Under the pieces are notes generated by a model that was not told where the DNA came from, ran no database searches, and saw only the letters and a program-made list of their open reading frames with translations. A DNA stretch of 64,000 bases from Melampsora larici-populina 98AG31. Taxonomy: Eukaryota > Basidiomycota > Pucciniomycetes > Pucciniales > Melampsoraceae. Numbering within the stretch: position 1 is the stretch's first letter; every line of letters begins with the position of its first letter. The position numbers and the translations under genes are program-made. The stretch is taken from assembly GCF_000204055.1 (NCBI RefSeq), contig NW_006768827.1, positions 225,682 through 289,681 of the forward strand, written 5' to 3'. Shown in pieces: positions 59,538-64,000 of this stretch.

Positions 59538-59871
59538 ACGAAGTTCAGACTACAAAAGAGTGACGAAAAGACGATTACTGAAGTTCTATAAAGAGTCCGA
59601 TGAAGTAAGTACAAGCTTATATGTTGAAAAACGAAGGTTTGAAAGTGCTGATTACTCAAAGGTAAGTTTTTTGGTTTCATTTAAGGTGAGAAAGTTCAAG
59701 ATTTCCTTTACTCTTTGGATGAATCGAGGACTTGGTCATCTCAGTAGTCTTGAACTTACCCCTATTTCATTTTTAGTCCCCGAAAGGAATCATCACTTTG
59801 GAGTTTCGGGTTGTTCATGATGCTGAGCCTGAACTAATGCATCAGGTCACAAATACCAAAGGTGAAGTTTA
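59538..59871 (+). pseudogene. Short two-exon fragment of unknown gene
   Basis: On plus, KRRLLKFYKESDEVSTSLYV up to ADYSK is followed by a GTAAGT donor and, after a TTTTTAG acceptor at about 59776, an exon SPKGIITLEFRVVHDAEPEL ending in TAA at 59869-59871. No upstream ATG is in frame, so it is either a truncated gene or one whose first exon I could not place. Confidence 0.35.
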
Positions 59872-59886
59872 ACCAATAATTGGCCC

Positions 59887-61731
59887 CTAATGATTGAGAA
59901 TTTTCAACTCCTCTACCCTTGCTTCCACAGCTTTGCTTAAGCTATCTTTGGAAAACTGAGTTTTTAATAACCACCTTGAACCTTCAGCGTACTCCTGGTA
60001 AAAGTTTAAAATTCGTTGATCATCTGATTTCCTAATCGAACCTTTTCCTAAAGACCCAGTGTTCTCCAAAAATCGAGAACCAGAAACTCGTGCGAAACTC
60101 TAAAAAGGTTAATAAAACTTCAGCTCATTGATAATTCTTCAGACTTTTTTCTAGGTTTCCTTTGATTGCTTACCGATATATCATCTAAATCTTTGGATAA
60201 TTCTTGGATCTTGACTAAGCTATCTTTATCCAACATTTTAACCGTGTGACGTAAGAAGAGGGCAATGTTTGGGTCTGTGAATTTTGAATCTGTGCTTAAA
60301 GCTTTAAACGGTTCTAGGAACTTGATGTAACCTCCTATATACAAGACAAAACCAGAACCAAAAGAGTCAAAACCTATAATCAAATGGGTATTGATATATG
60401 TAAGGAAACGAGTTGAAGAATTCTACTGACCATTTTCCCATTTTTGAGTGCTCTGAATAACACTAGGAGTGATAAAATCAGCCTTTAAATTAGAATGACT
60501 TTCAATATAAGTTTTTATATTATTTAATCTTTCAAGACTTTGTTCATTTGTCCATTGAGGGTTCCAATCCGATAAAGCTTTTAACATTCCTTCAAATTTG
60601 AATTTCGCTTGGTTTTCTAAACTCAAAAGTAGTTGCCAATCTACTGCGCTCTCCCTTGCTCGTTGATGAAAACCTTTGATGGATACCTCAGTAATTTTTT
60701 GTTTTTTGTTTCCTAGTGCCACAAATTTTAAAAATTTCTTGACATTTGTTCTTTCTTCCATTGCTGGAACTGATATACCTAGACTAATAAATTCTCTCTG
60801 TGGAGCTGTGCTAGTGAAATCTTTATATTAAGAAACCAGCATGAGTATATCAGCACTCAGACTAAAAGTTAAACCAACTCTTTGTGATTGATTTGATTAC
60901 AAAACCAAACTTACAATCTGAACCTCCGCTACCTTTTTGAAGATATTTGGCGAGTAGGCCGGGGCTCAATTGTTCCTTGACTGTGGTGAGTGAGCCAAGT
61001 TCCTTCGTAGCTCCATTTGAAAAAAGCTCCAGAACCTTTTCTGTGTTTAGCGGCCTATAAAGATCAATTTAGTCAGTGATCGAATGGCGGTTATGATTAA
61101 AGACTCTAAATCCTCACGCATAACCCTCTGGGACTACTATTTTCCTAACCTTGGTGGCAGGAGCTTCATTGGTTTCTGTTAAGAAATCGGCTCCCCAAGG
61201 TCTTTTCCTTGGACTTTTCGGTGATTGAGTCCGTCTACCTTGCCAATACTGACGATTTTCTCTGAGCTCATCAGGTGTGCCAAACTCTCCTCTGATCTCT
61301 GAGAGAGTATCGATTGATGAGCGCGGGGTAGATTCATCTTCAGTGGTCGCAGGGGAATGATGAAACTTATTTAAAGAAGATGTTCTAGATTCTTGAGTGG
61401 CTATCGAGAACCTAGGTGAAGGATCAGTTGAAGTGAGGATTTCTTTGTTAATCAGATTATCTTTGAAAGATGGAGATTTTCGAAAGTTTTCAAAAGGTGT
61501 AGTATCAGATAAAACTTCATGACTTGATTGAGAACTTTGAGGTATACTGATTGGTTTCATAATTGATTCTTGACGATTTCCTTGATGTTCAGATATCATC
61601 ATTAAAGTTTCAGCAGCTTCATGAGTATCAGGTTCAACTCCTAATTTTGTAACACCAACCAGATCATGAGCAAGGTTTCCATAACATGTAGATATGAATG
61701 AATGAAGTATTAAAAATAAATGAATGTGCAT
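59887..61731 (-). CDS. Secreted protein, about 518 residues, rust-type family
   Basis: Five exons on minus: 61731-61118, 61054-60915, 60820-60431, 60373-60174 and 60099-59887, all GT-AG and in frame, 518 residues. The first 18 residues or so (MHIHLFLILHSFISTCYG) form a clear signal peptide, so the product enters the secretory pathway. A long Ser/Thr/Pro-rich, probably disordered part with basic patches (TQSPKSPRKRPW) follows. The remainder is helical and leucine-rich (TEKVLELFSNG; LSLENQAKFKFEGMLKAL; LERLNNIKTYIESHSNLK; ALFLRHTVKML; RILNFYQEYAEGSRWLL). I recall similar large secreted families in Melampsora, but no biochemical role is known to me. It could be a host-interaction protein or a cell-surface protein. 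Confidence 0.82.
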
Positions 61732-63267
61732 GGTGTTTGTTTTGTTTTTGAAGGAAGTTTCAAAATCCAATTCGCGAGATGAAGAAGGAGTGTAGAAAAA
61801 AAATTGAAAGGTAAAAGTAAATATAAACAGTCAATCAAACACGAATTTCTTGGGTTAAAGATAATCTGATTCAAGTTTCTAGTATGATTGACGTCGTTAA
61901 CACCATTGGCTCCTTTAATTGTAGGATGACTTGATTCATATCGATGAAATCTCCCTTCGACCTCATGCACGCAAGGTTGAAGACTGCGTTGCTTTGAGAC
62001 AAGAAGTGAATGGAAGTGAATTTCCCCAAGAGGTCTCCTAACCCTTCATGAACCACTTTAAAACCAAAAGGGATCGCCTAGGTCGACTGAAGAGTAGAAG
62101 ATAACCTCCATCCTTTCTCTAACTCGACTTTGAAACATCCCCACGCACTCGAGTTGAAACTGCAGTGGTTTCATCGTTCTAGATACCGATTGACCCAGTA
62201 AAACTTTAATAAATCTTCAACAAGTCAGACTGATCAACTTCTTGATAAATCTTGAACACTTCTTTTCGTATGTTTGTAAATTGCAACTTATTTCTTCACG
62301 CGACTTTGGTAAAGCTACTTGAAATAAACAAGAACTTGATCTGTCAAATCAAAACTTTGTCAACTTATCCTTGACTGCCCAAGTTTCAATAAAGCAATCA
62401 AATGTTTTTTCCAATGCGAGTAATCTCTCTGATCCAAGAAATCAGAATCATTGGAGATGAAGATAAATAGTGACAGTACTCTCAACAAAATGAAAGGAGA
62501 ATATGGTAAAATGGAAAAATACCAACATACTCTGTTAACATAACCAGAAAACAATCTAATTGAAATATAAACCAAAAAAATGAAATGAAATCCTATTCAA
62601 GAAAAAACCACCACCATTTGCATTTCAACATTTCATTCAAAAACCCTCTGAGTCTAACCAATCAATCAATTAAAAAACCAAACAGATTCAAAAACAAACA
62701 AACCCAATTCCTCAAAACCCAATTCTAAACTTCCAAAAAAAAACTACATCTACATCTACATCTACATACATAACTAAATATTACTTAAACTAATTCTTCT
62801 TTATATACAACACACCAACAAAATCTCTTGATCAAAAACTAAAGAAACCCATATATTTTGATTTTAATACACCAAATAGTCATTTTTTTCTTTCTGAGGA
62901 TATATATATATAAATATGAATAAAATACCAAGATATACAAATACGAAGAACCCAAAGCGAGAAAACCACCCCAAAGATCAAATGTACAAGATTTTACAAA
63001 AAAAACAAAGTGACACAGATCATAAAGAACCTCGTCCAAAATTTCAATTTATTTATTCAAAAAAAAGCCAAGTCAATTCAAAAACCTAAATCCAAAAACC
63101 CAATCCTATTCAAAAAAACCATAAACCAAAAACCCTTCAAACAAAAAAGTACAAAAAAAGTGCATACCAAAAAACCCCAACTTCAACTCCAACTTCAAAA
63201 AGAACCAAAAAAAAAAGACTTCCATATGTTTTTAATCTTTTCATTCTTTCACTCAAACTTCATCCCT
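61732..63267. other. AT-rich stretch between divergent-looking gene ends, no gene seen
   Basis: Upstream region of the secreted-protein gene, followed by A-rich low-complexity DNA (62580-63200) that forms the 3' flank of the phospholipase gene. Lysine- or phenylalanine-rich frames here are products of A/T runs. Confidence 0.5.
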
Positions 63268-64000
63268 TCATCCTTCCACGATTTCTTTAATTTGACTTTT
63301 AATAAATAAAGAAGCAAACATCAATGGATGACCTACTTCATCTACCAAAGGTAAATGTCTATACCCTACAAAAAAATCAACCATCAAACTTTTGTCAATT
63401 TGATAATTCAAATAAATAAAACATCATTAATCTCAATGAATGGAATGGATCAAACAAACCAGGTTGAAGTGAATCTAATCCAATCGAAATCCTACCAAGT
63501 ATCTCATCATTCTCTCCAAGTTGATCATCACAAACTAATAATCTTAAAAAACTTAATGATAACATTCCTCCTTGTACATCAAATGGGATTTTGAACTTTT
63601 CCTAATCAAAACAAAAAAAAGACATTTTCAAAACAAAAAAAAAGACATTTTTTTTGTGGAATTAGGATTTTCAACAAAAACAAAAAAGTCAGTAAGAAAC
63701 CATTGTGTCATAAAACAAAAAACCCCACTTACATTGAAAATCGGATTCAATCCGTTCCTCCTAAAATCAACCAAAACCAAAGCAAACCAAAACCAAAAGA
63801 TCAACCAAAATGTAAACCCAAAAAGAAAAAAGAAAGAGCAAAAAAAGAAAAAAAAGAAAGAAAAATAAAAGAAAGACTGACTTCACCACTTTAGTTTTCC
63901 GTTTCATAGAACTAGGGATTTGATTATTCTGACAAGAATGACTAATAAGCTGAACTTCCACTACCGAATCAGGTCCATTCTCATCTTCTAAAGCACCAGA
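63268..64000 (-). CDS. Phosphoinositide-specific phospholipase C, C-terminal C2 domain (partial)
   Basis: Gene enters from beyond base 64000. Exons on minus: 64000-63882, 63760-63733 (a 28-nt microexon), 63601-63460 and 63365-63268, ending in TGA. The reading is a PLC-delta-type C2 domain in order: DSVVEVQLISHS, then TKVVK, then RNGLNPIFN (microexon), then EKFKIPFDVQGGMLSLSFLR, LVCDDQLGENDEILGRISIG, and SLQPGYRHLPLVDEVGHP, LMFASLFIKSQIK. PI-PLC hydrolyses PIP2 to IP3 and diacylglycerol at the plasma membrane; C2 binds calcium and lipid. The catalytic X and Y boxes are outside the window. The exon chain is phase-consistent throughout, so the gene looks intact here. Confidence 0.88.

Noticed and set aside
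63572..63894. Lysine-rich frames on plus and phenylalanine-rich frame on minus
   Set aside because: They are A-run low complexity overlying introns and a microexon of the phospholipase gene.

Overview
The window looks like nuclear DNA of a rust fungus (Pucciniales, Basidiomycota), most likely Melampsora or a close relative. Evidence: genes carry many short GT-AG introns; the transposon types (PIF/Harbinger with a Myb/SANT partner gene, Tc1/mariner, tyrosine-recombinase retroelement, copia, hAT, GCM-domain transposon gene) match what I remember of rust genomes; and there is an expanded lineage-type family of F-box-like/LRR genes. The genus is inferred. There is one 100-base assembly gap (15070-15169). 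Exon boundaries were placed by hand from splice sites, reading frame and paralogue comparison.

Layout. 1-3700: most of a PIF/Harbinger transposon, with a decayed Myb/SANT gene (+) facing an intact-looking transposase (-). 4026-8501: two F-box-like/LRR genes, each just downstream of a Harbinger-type terminus. 9920-14629: a 4.7 kb Tc1/mariner element with perfect 29-bp inverted ends, a transposase whose second catalytic Asp reads Asn, and a seven-exon accessory gene of unknown function. 15170-17643: a decayed DIRS-like retroelement (RT, RNase H, tyrosine recombinase). 18412-19292: a large inverted repeat. 20914-24137: an F-box/LRR pseudogene interrupted by a 145-bp MITE, then a copia remnant. 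25438-30809: two more F-box/LRR genes in tandem. 28363-28732, 31484-32024, 24879-25035 and 37210-37361: MITE-like elements with clear inverted ends. 33934-34200 and 37637-38163: fragments of the F-box/LRR family. 35323-36602: a broken hAT/BED-type gene.

From 40894 the window is more genic: a small membrane protein with a decayed duplicate behind it, MIC10 of the mitochondrial MICOS complex (43570-44058), two near-identical five-exon genes of unknown function (46950-48138 and 57522-58713) on a segmental duplication, a secreted protein of about 518 residues (59887-61731, minus), and the C2-domain end of a phosphoinositide-specific phospholipase C (63268-64000, minus, running off the window). 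Between the duplicated genes lie a nonsense-ridden GCM-domain transposon gene with a protease-like C-terminal region (49545-55149), itself split by a probable solo LTR, and two inverted copies of a repeat dense in TTTTACACC motifs.

Most of the first 40 kb is therefore transposon-rich sequence in which one gene family (four intact-looking members, one pseudogene, two fragments) has been duplicated and broken up. The last 24 kb holds the housekeeping and secreted-protein genes.
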